Part shown: piece by piece, positions 34,119 through 47,600 of the stretch
Numbering within the stretch: the stretch's first letter is position 1
Layout of the letters: each line of letters begins with the position of its first letter
Source: Podospora pseudocomata
Taxonomy: Eukaryota > Ascomycota > Sordariomycetes > Sordariales > Podosporaceae
Assembly: GCF_035222375.1 (NCBI RefSeq)
Contig: NC_085890.1
Location: 1,550,001-1,614,000 of the forward strand
Reading direction: 5' to 3'
Length of the DNA: 64,000 bases
The notes under the pieces: model-generated
Told to the model about the DNA's origin: nothing
Seen by the model: only the letters and a program-made list of their open reading frames with translations
Database searches by the model: none
Translations under genes and position numbers: made by a program

Positions 34119-36009
34119 ATGCATATCCGCGAGATGCTCGCCGATGCCGAAAGGACCGGCGCACCGTCCTTCTCGTTCGAGTACTTCCCGCCCAAGACGA
34201 CACAGGGTGTCCAGAACCTCTACGACCGCATGGAACGCATGAACAACTTTGGGCCAAAATTCATCGACATCACATGGGGTGCTGGCGGCCGGATTGCCGA
34301 ACTGACGTGCGAGATGGTGGTACAGGCGCAGACATATCTGGGGCTCGAGACATGCATGCATCTTACCTGCACCGACATGGGCGAGGAGAAGGTCAACGAT
34401 GCCTTGCGAAAGGCTTACAAGGCTGGGTGCACCAACATTCTGGCTCTGAGAGGTGATCCACCTCGCGAGAAGGAGAAGTGGGAGGCTGCCGAGGGTGGTT
34501 TCCGCTACGCACGCGATCTTGTCCAGCACATCCGGAAATCCTACCACGAGCACTTTGACATTGGCGTTGCCGGCTATCCCGAGGGTTGTGACGACAACAA
34601 GGACGAGGATCTGCTGTTGGATCACTTGAAGGAGAAGGTCGACGCCGGTGCCACATTCATCGTGACTCAGATGTTCTACGATGCCGACAACTTTGTTCGC
34701 TGGGTCGGCAAGGTCAGAGCTCGGGGCATCAACGTCCCAATCATTCCCGGCATCATGCCCATTGCTACCTACGCCAGCTTCCTTCGCCGCGCCAATCACA
34801 TGAACTGCAAGATCCCCGAAGAGTGGATGCAGAGACTCGAGCCGGTCAAGAACGACGATGTGGCGGTCAGAGATATCGGGAAGACGCTCGTTGCTGAGCT
34901 GTGTCGCAAGATTCTTGCGGCCGGAATTCACCACTTGCACTTTTACACCATGAACTTGGCACAGGCCACCCGCATGGTGTTGGAGGAGCTCGACTGGATG
35001 CCATCCCCGGATCGCCCGGTCAAGCAGGCACTCCCCTGGAAGAGGTCTCTTGGCTTGGGTCGCCAGGTCGAGGATGTCCGGCCCATTTTCTGGCGCAATC
35101 GCAACAAATCTTACGTTGCTCGCACGCAAGACTGGGACGAGTTCCCCAACGGTCGCTGGGGTGACTCTAGGTCGCCGGCCTTCGGTGAACTGGACGCATA
35201 TGGTATTGGTCTGACGGGCACCAACGAGCAAAACCGCCAGAAGTGGGGCGAGCCAACTTGCATCCGCGACATCGCCAACCTCTTTGTCCGCTACCTGAAC
35301 AAGGAGATTGAGTATCTCCCATGGAGTGAGGCACCAGTCGCCGAAGAGGCCGATGTGATCAAGGACTACCTTCTTGACCTCAACAAGCGGGGTCTGATCA
35401 CGGTAAATTCTCAGCCGGCTGTCAACGGTGTCAAGTCTACCCATCCAGTACACGGATGGGGTCCATCCAAGGGTTATGTCTACCAGAAGGCCTACCTCGA
35501 ATTGCTCGTTTCCCCAGAAGTCTACCCAGAGATCAAGAAGCGCATTGAGAACCACCCCGATTTGACGTACCACGCGGTGACCAAGTCTGGCATGCTTGAG
35601 ACCAATGCTCCATCCGACGCGCCCAACGCCGTAACGTGGGGTGTTTTCCCCGGAAAGGAAATTGTTCAGCCTACTATTGTTGAGCGAATTAGTTTCCTCG
35701 CCTGGAAGGACGAAGCGTTCCAGTTGGGATCTGACTGGGCTCGCTGCTATGAGGCTGACACCCCAAGCCGTCTGTTGCTCGAGGACATCATGAAGTCGTG
35801 GTACTTGGTGAATATCGGTAAGCTATCTTCTATTTCTTTTTTTGTTGATTTGGTGATACTAACAGTCCTGCACAGTCAACAACGATTTCCACCAAGGAGA
35901 GACGCTTTATGAGGTTCTGAAGGATCTCCAGGAGCCCAACTTGGACAAGGTCCCGCAACCACCAGCCACCAATGGCGAAGCTGCCAACGGCGTTGAGGCT
36001 TCAACATAA
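34119..36009 (+). CDS. MET13: Methylenetetrahydrofolate reductase (MET13 type)
   Basis: Two exons (34119-35817, 35876-36009) with a 58-bp intron (branch CTAAC) give 610 residues. The start has an ideal context (gccaccATGC). The enzyme reduces 5,10-methylene-THF to 5-methyl-THF using FAD and NAD(P)H, supplying methyl groups for methionine synthesis in the cytosol. Residues about 1-300 are the catalytic barrel: SFSFEYFPPKTTQGVQNLYDRM, DITWGAGGR, CMHLTCTDM, NILALRGDPPR, FIVTQMFYD, IPGIMPI. Residues ~320-585 are the regulatory C-terminal domain (LPWKRSLGLGRQVEDVRPIFW, DEFPNGRWGDSRSPAFG, GWGPSKGYVYQKAYLEL, AVTWGVFPGKEI). The YLVNIVNND stretch is spliced across the intron. The sequence pattern fits yeast Met13 and Neurospora met-1 better than Met12. 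The last ~25 residues are a Pro/Ala-rich tail. Confidence 0.95.
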
Positions 36010-37116
36010 TGCCTCTTGAAAGGACACGACTCTGAAGTTGAACTTTTAAGGGTCGTGTTTTCTTTTTTCAACACATTTGCATGGTCAAATCTAATTTCAA
36101 CACAGCGTTGCCAATCATGGCAGCAAAGCCCCTTAATCTTCTCCCATCTTCTGCTTCTGTCGGGGACAAGAGGGAAGACGAGGAGAAAGGAATGCGCATG
36201 AAAAATGGTTTAATGAATGAATTTCAACAAGACTCACAGCATTATACAAGAACAGCATTTATCTGGGGCGTTATTTTCAACAATTGATCGTGCATTTTTC
36301 TTTTGGACTGTTCGGGTTGGGAGTGTGGGAGGGTTGGGGGGGCCGGCGAACAAAACAAACATCATCATCGGGGTTGGGGACTTGATTTTTCAACAAAAAT
36401 TGGGGCATTCAACTGGCATGGGTGGGATGGTGAGGGAAAAGGAAACAAAGGAAAACTCAAATGGGGAGTTTTTCATGCATTCATGGAGAGATATCTCAAC
36501 GATACCCAAGAGGAGGAGGACGAGGAGGTAGAGGACAGAGAGAAGGTCACATAGGAATGGGAATTCAATTGATGTGCAACAATGCAACAAATAGATATGA
36601 AAACTATCCACTTATACATTTTCGGTCCAAGGTTTACTTTTCTGTATTCAAACTTCAAGCATCTTTGACCCATGCTTACAACCTCTCTATAACAGAATGA
36701 ATAGACTAGAAGGTATGTAGGGATATCTCTGCCCCTTATCAGCAAGGGCACAGACCATTCTTCCCTGTCTTCTTGACCAAGTGTCATCCCTTCTTGAGCC
36801 CCTTTTCCACTAAATCTATCTCGACGTTGTAATTCATCCTCCATCCTTGACCCTTGCCTCACCCTAGACGTGATCTCGCTCCCCAGTGTCTTTTCACTCG
36901 TGCCTCGTGTCGCTGTCAGCGGTGACCGGGCTCCAGGGCAGATCCGATGCAAAGCAACGAGCCAAGGCATCCTTTGGGAGCTCCTTCTTCTCCTTCTTGC
37001 GATCCTTCTTGGCAGACTTTTTGGTGCTGTCCTGGCCGGAAGAGAAAGGCTGCCAGTGGAAGTTCTTAGATGGCTTCAAAAGAGCATGCAAAATGTAAGG
37101 GGAGGAAGAGAGCTGA

Positions 37117-37287
37117 CCTTGTCACTTGGGACACGGACTTTTCGAAAGAGGCAGGATTCTGTCCAATTATCAGTGTACACACTGCGACAAGCGATTCACC
37201 ACAAACTCGAACTGTCAGAGACATATCCAAGGCACCGCACTGTGTAAAGCAGCTGGCGCGCAGGTCAGAAACCTCGACAAGAATCGT
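37117..37287 (+). other. Short frame with a C2H2-like zinc-finger motif
   Basis: In the frame opening after TGA 37114, the translation includes YQCTHCDKRFTTNSNCQRHI. This has the C-x2-C-x12-H spacing of a C2H2 finger, but a Cys six residues later (HIQGTALC) instead of the second His. A stop follows 15 residues on. There is no clear start, so it may be a broken exon or a coincidence. Confidence 0.25.
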
Positions 37288-37340
37288 GATTAGCCATCTG
37301 ACATAAGAATCATGACGTTGAGAGCTAATCACGCTTTCTA

Positions 37341-37369
37341 ACATTGCGGGGCTGGCAGCCCCGCAGTGT
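37341..37369. repeat. 29-bp near-perfect palindrome
   Basis: The 14-base arms are 37341-37354 and 37356-37369, with one T-G pair and a single central base. The innermost ten base pairs are perfect (tgcggggctg / cagccccgca). Confidence 0.85.
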
Positions 37370-38626
37370 GATGGATTCATAAGTTCGGAAATCATCCCTA
37401 GAGCTCGACATGCATCACCACCAACAGAGCATCCTTGACCTGCAATCCTCTCCAACGTCCTCTCCAAGGGTCTCGTCGCGGAGAGGATACCTCTAGGTTT
37501 TCTTGGTTTGGGTGTTGGACGAGGAGGAAAGGTTCTGCAGATGCCTCAGTGCTGGGCTGGTGTATGTCGGGATCTGGGGGTGTGTCTGACTGATTATTGT
37601 ATTGAGTGAGGCCTTTTATGGATGGCCACACTTTTATTCAACTTAAGTGTGGCTACATGCTTGACTATGGTGCGAGGCGGCGATGAGCCAACTCAGCCCA
37701 CATGGAGACAACCTACGGAAGAGATGAATCCAACACAATCGGTACATGGGACAGCTAGGAAGGACTAGCCTTCACTACTATGTTTTCTTTTCTTGTTATC
37801 AAACAAAGCTCCAGACTGGCTTCTGTTTCGCCCGTGTGTGGTCGTGGTGTCCCTTACAATAAATAGGTCTCAATGGTGGCATCCATCCAACTGGACATTC
37901 CATCTCTAGCCCAGCCAAGCTTCAAGAAAGGTAAAGTTGTCAAGCTCCTCTCCGTATCCGCCCTCAACATAAAAGATGTGCAAGCACAAACCAACTCTCC
38001 TGCCATCCCTAAGACAGCAAAGGCCCCACCAGCCCCCAACGCACAAACCACCTGCCCCAAAACCCCTTTCCAGCTAACGTCGACCATTCATGAGTGTCAT
38101 TTCCGCATTAGTTTTCACCCAGCAAGAGTTGTATGTTGTACTAAGATGGTATACGTGTTCATCTTGCTGCGGGGGTGCTGGAGTTCGAATCTCGGTTCGA
38201 GCACTTACCAGTAATATTTGTTGTAAAATCTTCGGGTTTTTGTTGTCAGCCTTGAGCTGGTGAGCTTTTGGCTTTTTTGCAGGACTGAATTTTTTTCGGA
38301 ATCATATGAGAATGAATGCCTATGGCCTATTTTCCTTGATGAGAAGATGGGTTTTCGTGTGAGTGGTTAGAGGTGGTGGTGATGATGTGTGGTTGGTTGG
38401 TGTTGGTAGTCGAGCACATCAGAGGTTTGGGGTTCTATATCGCACACCGCATCCTCCAGATTGACAATTAGCATCATCCAAACAGCGATAGCTTGTCAAA
38501 ACACAATGTTGAATTTTTCCAAAAAAGAATTGTAACTTTGTTGTTATGATATCCTCTGAGCCCATATATATGTACCATCCTATCCCATACTATGCTGTTT
38601 TTTTATTAACTGCTTCTCAATCATCA

Positions 38627-41600
38627 TCAACTGCTCCCCAAAATCCCCTCATACGCATCCTCCACCTCTCCCGCCAGCTCCAACAAAGCAACAATCACAA
38701 TCTGATGCACCAAGTTCGGGAGCCTCTCCCTGTGCAACCCAATCCACTCCAGCGGCGGCGTCGCCTCCCCCATATCCCTCAGCTGCGGCGTCTCAATCAC
38801 CGGCTCCTCCAGCGCCCGGTACTCATACTTGCTCATCGGTACCTGGACCTCCGCCGTGATCTTCTCCGTCTTCTCACCTTCCCCTTCCTTTCCTTTGCCT
38901 TTTGTCTTGTCTTCTGTCACCTTGATGCCCGCTACACTTGGCAGCTCCCTCCCCCATGTCTGCGCGAGAGTCTTGGCGTGATTAGCCCACATGCCTCTTA
39001 TGTAGGAAATCCGGCTGTAGTTCCAGCCGACTTCGACCTTGCCCTCAAAAGCCGATTTGAAGATATAGTCTACTTGCTTGGGGGTCGCGATGGCTTGCCA
39101 GGTTTGCATCACCGCCTCGACTTGCGGAACCTTGAGGATGGTGCCTCCTCGTGACCCAGTAGCGCTAGTAACGACATCCTCAACCGAGAGCTCAGAGAGC
39201 GTCTTTGGGGAAGTCGTGTTCCGTACACCCGCCAACCCAATCCTCAACTGCCCAAGCGTCAACCCCAATATTGAATGGATCCTCCCTTCACCTACACTCG
39301 CCGCAAACCTTGCCTGAGCATTGAGCGCCTCCATCTTGAACACCTGATGATCCGAGAACGTGCTGGGGAAAACGCCCAGGTTGACAGCCCTCAACGTCAC
39401 CACCACATCAGTGTCAAGAGAAATCGGACTCTTGCTCACCGCACTCTCAGGATCATTCCTGTCCGGCGACCCTGCTCCCCCATTTTGCGCATTACTCAAC
39501 CTCTTCACCACCCCTTCCACCCCTTCCACTCGCCTCCGTTTCATGTACCTCTCCACCTCCTTCAGCCCAACCTCAAATCCTTCCCTTCTTTCTTTTACTA
39601 GTCTCTGAATAGCCTGCCACATCGCCACCCCCTGTGCCGCCGAACTCGTAGTGCCGAAGACTTGAACTGCTTCTCCGTCAAAGATGGCGACAAGCCTATC
39701 ACCCGTCCCGTCTTTGCTTCTGCGAACGTTGTACATCAAGAACTCGAGCTGTCTCACGTCCGCGACGAGGAAGGCCTGGTAGTCAAATGCCGCTTTCACT
39801 CTCAGTTGGCTGAACCCGACCGAAGCTTGAATCATAGGCGTCTCGTTCAGCGCTTGCTCCCGTTGCGGCCACTCAATGCTCGTCCGGAGCTTGAAGTCTT
39901 GAAGGGTGACAAACCCAGACATCCTCCCCGTAGACTCAATCCCAATCATCTTGAACCCAAGGCAGAGGTTTTGCTCCCAGTCCGACGTCTTTTTGCTAGA
40001 AACCCAAAAGTCATTGATCGAAAAGGTCGACTTCCCCAACGCCTGTCCCAAATCAACGTTGATCTTCAGTGCCGTGATACTGATACTCGCCGTCCAGGGA
40101 AACGCCGCCGTCCGAGCCACCTGTTGATACCGCTGAACAAGATGCCCCTGCGACGTCTCCGTAGCAAGCTTAGCAATCGGTGAAGAAGCAGCATCCACCA
40201 TCGGATTCTCCAGCACCTCCCTCGGCAGCCAAATCTCCCTAAACAGCAAAAAGTCCTGGAGCTGCTTCGCATTGACCGAGACCTCCATGGGACTGACTTT
40301 GAGAATCGCCGAAACTCCGCTCGTGCCACTGACATGCCTACTGTTCAACAGCGAGAGCACAATCGACTGCACCTTGAAGCTCCCCGTCGGCTCGCGAGAG
40401 TAGACATGCTTGACAGAAGCCTGCAGGTTGGTGAACGCGCCCGACAAGGCAAAGAAGTTCCCGTGGTCGATCGAGCGGACCGTGTTGGCGGTGAAGTAAA
40501 CATCCTCAAAGCTCGCCGTAGCAGCCACCTGAGCAATAGGATGACAGCTCAGCGAAAACTCCTGCTTGCAGATCCTCAACCCAAGGTTGAGTTTCATCCG
40601 CCCCAACACAGCCGTCGGGTCTGCCGTGAGGATACTATCCTCCTCGACAAGCTTGACCTTGGCCGCGATGTTCTCCGCCTGTGACTGCGCAGCACTCGGT
40701 TGTTTCTTGCGATCATTCTCCCTGCTGCTAACGACATGCTTGATGCTATTGCTGATATCAACAATCAGCGGCACCACCGACGGCGAAAGAATATTCGTCG
40801 ACGGATCCAACTTCACCTCCGCATGAAGCGACGGATCATCCCTCGCATTATCCCTATACTCCACCTTCCACGCCAGCCCAGGAGATCTCAACACGGTGCT
40901 CCCCGCTGTTGTCCCATCATGACCCTGCCGTGTCCCCGGCCTCACAGCAACCCTCGTCGCACTCACAATATCATCCGGCGCCTTCTTCCCACTCAAATGC
41001 ACCACCGCCCCCGCAAAATCGGCATCCACCAGCAACGACTCCATCCTCTTTTTCCCAAAAATACTAGTACCAGTCTTCCTCTCACTCACTTCTTGCGTCC
41101 TGTCAGGCGAAACCGGCTCCGAACTACCCATCCTCTTGTTCACAACCGGATTCCAATTCTGCGACGCCCTCTGCACATTCCTAAGGCTCAAACTAATCGA
41201 ATCATTCAGCTTCGCCGCCGGAATAATACACCCACTCGTCAGCCTCAAGTCCAAGCTCTTCCCAACCGCCTGGAAAGCCAACCTCCTCGCCTCTGCCGTA
41301 GAGACATACGCCAGCTTGAAAATAATCTCCGGCAACAACGCCGAATTCGGCGATCTGACCTTCTTGTCTTGCTGGGCAGGGTTGACCATCTGCAGCTGCA
41401 AATTCTCAATCGTCAACCTCGCCGAGTTCCTCGTCCTCGTCCCAAACTCGATCCGTTCAAGCGACAAAACAAGATCCTCCTTATCATCATCCTCCATCAT
41501 CTCCAGCTCACCACCACCACCACCACCACCAACCAACCAAGCAACCAGAATATCCTGCATCTCAAAAGTATAAGTAACACTCGAGAAAAACGCATCAATA

Positions 41601-44600
41601 ATATCTCCCCCTTCTTCCTCCCCCTCCTCTTCACCCCGCGCTTTTCCCTCCCCATCATTAATCATAATCCTCGGCCTCGACTGCCTCAACTTTTTCAAAT
41701 ACTCCAGCTCCTTGCTCGTGTCAAGATCCTTGATCTTATCCCCCATGTACCCCAACACATCAACAACAGTCGACACCGTCTCAGGCGAGAGCTCAACCCG
41801 AAACCCATCACTCTTGACATTAAAAAACCTCCTCTCCTCCTCCTCCTCCCCATCTTCTCCCCGTTGCGAACTCCCCGTCACCACCGCCCCAAAAGCCACA
41901 CTCCCACAACTCCTCATACCACCATCCCCCCCATCATCACGTCCCTTCCTAATCTCAAACCTCACCCCCCTCAAGTTAACATCAAACTGCGGATGACTCA
42001 ACGTAGGCCCGTGCCCGTCCACCCGGTTGTTAACCCCCACATGAACCCTATCAAGCCTAAACAGCACATTCGCCACCACCGGTTCCTTCTCCGACGGCAG
42101 AGGACTATTCCCAAACACCTCCAACCCCGCAAACGTGAGGTTGGTCGAGTAAGCCATTATCGTCTCGGTCTTCTTGTCCTTGTTAAGCGGTTTATCCTGC
42201 TGCTTGTGGTGGCCAACAACGTCATCGACATGCTCTCGTATAACCCTCCCCTGCTGCTGCAACTCACTAACAGCATTGGAGATCTCAGGCCTGTTGAGCG
42301 CAGAAAGGAGGCTGTACACAGCCGACGCATCAAGCTGCACCAGTTCCACAGACGAGTACACGCTGATCGTGTGCTCGCCCGGTTCAATGTGGCTTATTAT
42401 CCTCCCGCTCGCGGGCGGGATCTGAAGGAGCGAGATGCTGCGGGCGACATTGTTGACCCTGACTTGGATGTCGTGCTGGTTTTCCTTGATGTCAAAGTCA
42501 AAGATGAGCTCCTTGCCAAAGTCGGCTGCCATGGCGGCTCTGGAGACGGTGCCGTGGATGGTGTATGTGAGGGAGCGAAGGAGGGGCACGGTGATGGTGT
42601 ATTGGTCCATAAAGAGCGCGGCGTTGGCCTTGAAGGCGGATAGTCGGTCTGCTATCTTCTTCTTCGGGGGCGAAGGGTTTCTGGGTGAAGGGGGGAGGAG
42701 TTGGTCTTTTAGTTTGTACAGCTGTGCAAACTCGTCGCGGACTAGCAGGTCGAGGACTTCTGCGAGGGTGACGGGGTCTTGTCTGATTGTCAGGTTCATG
42801 TACTGGTTGCTTGCCGTTGTCTTGATCGTGTGGGAATCGGTGGTTTGCGTTGCTTGGAGCTCGTGCGAGACGAATACACTCGGCTGTTCGAGCACCAGCT
42901 TGGCAAGCTTCTGGTGATGGCTGCGAAGACTGGAGGACACAGAGTCGCAGCTCAGAATACCGTTCGTGTTCAATGTATTGTCGGCTTTTCTCGTAGCCAA
43001 TACTGAAATCTTGGTCCCGTTGCTGAAAGACGATGAGTAGAGGTTGACAGCTTCCAAGATGAGAGAGCCATGGTCGAGAGACAGGACGCCGTGAACTGTC
43101 TGTCTCTGAACCTTGACGGGTGTCTTTGGTCTAGGTGCATTCTCTGGCTCAGGCTCCGGTTCCGGTTTGCTTTGCATCTTCTTGGCCATCCTCAAGATAC
43201 TGCTCGCCAGTTCGCAAAGCTCCCAGTTCAAGCTGACAGCAGCATCCTCGCAGTGAACATTGACGAGTACGGCAGGCTGATCACCCGCCTGGTTCTGAAG
43301 AGCAGGTTTGACCTGCAGTCTCGTCGTAAGATCCACCAGCGTAACAGCATTCTGCTTCGGTCCCGGATTCAAAGCAACTTGAAACTGCTTGATCCTCGCA
43401 ACAGCCATTACCGGCTTGTCCGAGCCCCCATTACTCTGCGCCTTCGCCGGCGGTCCAAAAACAATATTTAATAGCACGCTTTCGGAAACATTCTCCAAAT
43501 CCCAACTCCTCCACTTCTCAAAAGCCGACACCACCTCCTGCCTGAGCTGGGCCGATGCTTTCGTCAGCGGCGCAAAACAGTCCATCTTGATCTGCTCCCC
43601 TATTGACGGAGCCAAAACCGACCAAGTCTGGCGAAGACGCATGATCAGTTTCCAAGAATCATACGTTCTCAAATGCTGAGACGCCGAGCGAAGCACCGAT
43701 GAAGGCCGTATGAGAAACGAAGGATCTTGAATATTCTTGCCGGAAGAAACAAGCCGTCGAACCAGATTCCGAGATCTGACACCCTCTTGTGACGACACCT
43801 CAGCAAACACCTTCCCGAGGTCAGCCCCCAGAACACCGGCACGGTGAATCAACGAGGCTAGATAATCAACCTTCTCAGACGAAGTACTGCTCTGGATATT
43901 CCCAATCTCAACATCAAGATAAGAGACATCCTTGGTCCCCATCGCCGCCGCCAAATTGTCGATGCGAGCCACCGCAGCTGCCTGAGCCCCCGCCATGTCC
44001 TGATACCGCTCAGTGGCAGAAACAGCAGCCGAATCCAGACGAACGTGGAAAGAAGTCCGAGCCTCTTTCGACTCGGGTTTGAACGCATCCTTCCACGTTG
44101 TTTCCGTCCGGGAGGTAAGCACCAGCTTCGAAAGCGCAACATCATACTGGTCCTGCTCGTCCATAGGCTGCTCAATCGAGTTCGGATCAGACGAATTAAC
44201 AAGCCGCAAGTTGGCATGTGGCAGCTTGACCAATATATCACCAATACGTCCCTTCAAATGCTGGTCCTTCTGCATGTCCAAAACCTCCTGAACAGAGCTG
44301 ATTTGCATAGCGTCAAGAATAACATCAGGATCAACAGGCTGCAGAGCCCCCAGCAGCGTCGCGACATGCCGCAATGATGTTGGGTTGCAAAAAGCCGTCA
44401 AGCCATTGGGGAACTCAACAAGAACACCAGTGTACGGCAACTCTTCGCTGAGTTGACTAGGATCGATATCCCCAAGATTAAAGTCTGACGAGTCAAAATC
44501 ATCGTCGTCATCGTCCGCCTCTATGCTCTGTAGCAGCACCTCCTTATGGCTTGGCTTGACGTTCTCAAGCGGAAAGTACGGCGCAAAATACTGGCTGGAA

Positions 44601-47600
44601 AATGCAACCGTATTGTGAACCACGTCTTGACGCTGTTGGCTATCCTCTGGAGCGCTGTAAAAGGCAGAATGGCGAGTTGAGGGTGAAAGTTCCCGTCCAT
44701 GCAACGACCCCCGGCCACCAAACCGGTGACGGACGGGAGATCGGAGATACTGGTCTGACTGTTTCCCTAATCCACTTGGCCGCGGCGAGCTTGCAGGCTT
44801 CAGAATACTGCTCTGCCCCGAACTAGCAATAGATAGCAAGGAGGATTTGTGCCGTAAGCCTCGGGATCGCCTCGATGTCCCCCTAGAGTTGAGAGATGCC
44901 CTATCATCCCCTCCAACGTCTGCTATTGTCAGTGGCAAGGGGACAGGCGGCACGCTCTGAGACGGAGGGTCAACCGGCTCAGGTACAAAATCATCAGTGA
45001 ACCCAGGCAACACGAGAAAAGGCGTTCGATGGGTACGCTGATCGTGGCGACGAATGAGCTCCTGTTGAAGTCTCCGCTCCTCAGAAAAGTTCGCCTTTCG
45101 CCCTATCATGGCGAGCCGTACACTGGTTTCCACAAGTGCATCCGTCTCTACTGGATGTTGAGGGCGTGTCTTGTATCGTGTTGCTGATTCCGCATTGACA
45201 CAGGATAGCTTGACATCCGGGATCTTGACATTGGCCCGCTTGGAGTAATGTGACCCAGCCCAGTCGTTGAAGTTTACATCGATCAGGCCAGTGGAAAGAA
45301 GAAAGGCAGCTTCCTCAACGTGGATCCAAATCCGCAATGAATCCACAAACACCCGGAGAAAGGTGACATCGTAGACGACAATCGAGGAGAGTATGATGAG
45401 GGCGTTCTCTTCGTCGTCCAAGCAGAACACGAAGGCCTTGCCTGCACTGACTAGTGTTGTCAGGAACTCTGCTGTACACTCGCCAGTGACTGCCCCGACA
45501 GAAAGATCCCAGTTGCACATGTAGGTGGGCTCGGCTGGAGGCAGCCCAAATAGGCGATGGCCATAGACTGTGATCCCATCCACAAAGAGCTGGGTGCTTG
45601 ACGTTGCGCTGATGGGCGTTTCTGCCCCTGACTCTGTATTTCCCAAGGATAGGTTGAGCGGTGCAAGAGTCAGTTCCATATCCATGTAGTAATTAGTAAA
45701 CCGCAGATCGAGGGCAAGGTTTGCTGTGTCGATCTGGATGTGCCGCTGGCATGAGTAGAGATTTACAGGAAGCAAAATCTTCGGGTCATCCGCTCTTATG
45801 CTGAGGATGACGTCAAGGTCGTTCGTCTTCTTAGGCGGCGGCTTGTTGGCCAGCTCAGCACTTGGATCGTTGGCTTTCAGGCGTAGCATATCTTGATACT
45901 CCTCCAACGTCTTGAAATGGACGTCTTCACCGAAATAATTGTCCTTGAGGACAAGCATGTAACGAACCAGAAACCCATGCAGCTGGGCGACCGGCGACTG
46001 CCCAGAGATATTCAAGACGATGGTGTCAATGTTAGATGGAGAGGTAGTTGCGTTGTAGTGATAGGCGCCATCGATGACCAGATTTTCCAGATGCCCAACT
46101 TCTTTTGACGTGAGAAACGGCGCTTGTGTATTCCACGGTGGCACGTGCAAATCGACTGACGCATTTTCTGCACGAATCTCGAAGGGGATGGCATTCTTGC
46201 TGGGCCTGAAGGTATCAATCGGCACAGATGTCACGCATCGAAGCAGTGGGCTCGATATTATGAGGAATGTGTTGTCATCAAGGTCCGTCGGGCTGTTGAT
46301 GATATTGGCATCGTTGAGATTCAGGAAAATGCGGACGTTTTGGAGTTGGAGGTTGAGATGGTACCTGAATGGGGTGAATACCATGTAGTCAGGTGGAGGC
46401 CCAGTTGTCCAGTCATCTACTAGGTCGGTGAGAAGAAATATGTGATCCCGCAAAAGGAAGAGCGATAGGTCATCACTGGCAATGTTGAAGTGCCATTGCC
46501 GAAGAGAATTCCAGCGCAATGGGGTGGACAAATCACAAGATATTCTCTGCCTACCCGATTTCCATAACACCTCGTGATTTATGCTGCTCGATATCTCGGT
46601 ACTGGGAAAGTCGACATTGAGCGAGTTGCTATATCCGGAGCTCCCAGCTGTCATGTCCATAGAATAAGTCACAGTCGTATTGACCGGGGCTTTGATGTCA
46701 AGCCAGCCATATGGTCGCTGGTGGACCTCAGCGGCCTGATCAGACTTCTTGGATCGAGCGCGAGACTTGCGAGTTTCCTTGGCGCGTGTATTGTTATTGG
46801 GGTCTGGCTCCTTGCCCTTCCATCTCCAATTTTTCGATTCCTCCCTGACGGGAAGGCGGATATTGGTGGTGTCCTCAAGTTCGAGGTAGAACTTGAACTG
46901 CGTCGGCACGCGATACGCACCGGGGACAAGATGCGGTGTTGGAACAGCATCCTTGCAGAGGCTTGGTACAAAGATGCGCTGAAGTTCCGCACGATGTCTG
47001 TCTGCCCATGGCCCATAGTTCACGGAGCCACCGTTTATTGATAGTTTGATGACCCATGCTGGGGGCTCGTCACCATTGATGTTGGACAGCAACTCTGGGG
47101 CTTTCTCCGCCGGTGAAGCTGTCATGGGCTGCACAAGTCCTGGGACATCCCAGTATATCGTCAAGGTGGCTTCGGGACTATCCAAAAGGGTGGGCACCGC
47201 AGCATACTCGATGGACGACCACCTGGACTTTTGATCCTCCGCCTCTTCGGAAAGGTAACGTGACAGCCCTTGCCAGTGACCACTTCCAGGCACTTGGCTT
47301 GCAGCGGTCCCGATACCTCTGCTTGATGGAGAGAAGGACTCAACGGACTTGTTCCAAAATGGTATAAAGCCCCTGAGACCCTCCCGTAGTCGACTCTTTT
47401 GACCTCGCAAGAACGAACGCTTTTTCGGCGGAGACAGGGACCCCTGGGCACTCTGTTTCTCTCGTTCGGCACGGTTGACTTGATCCTCCTTGAAATCTGG
47501 ATTTTCCTTCATCTCGATCACGGGGTGTTTGAACTTCAGCCGGAAGCATTGTCGGTACGGGTCAGTCGTATCGGTCTCGGTGGCCGTAGCATCGATTTCG

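Larger units (their letters stand above)
36010..38626. other. 2.6-kb convergent spacer, MTHFR to CSF1
   Basis: It contains the 3' regions of both genes. No complete gene is supported. Points noted separately are a zinc-finger-like reading frame (37117-37287), a 29-bp near-palindrome (37341-37369) and a tRNA-like 3' half (around 38166-38206). Minus-strand frames at 36894-37091 (Lys-rich) and 37398-37631 could be exons of an unrecognised gene, but I cannot join them convincingly. Confidence 0.4.

Noticed and set aside
34062-35573. A 503-codon open frame antisense to MTHFR
   Set aside because: It lies wholly within the conserved MTHFR exon and is explained by codon bias of that gene. No recognisable domain.
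40700-42643. A 647-codon plus-strand frame over CSF1
   Set aside because: Antisense to the CSF1 exon; Pro/Arg/His/Asn-rich composition with no domain, typical of a reverse-strand shadow.
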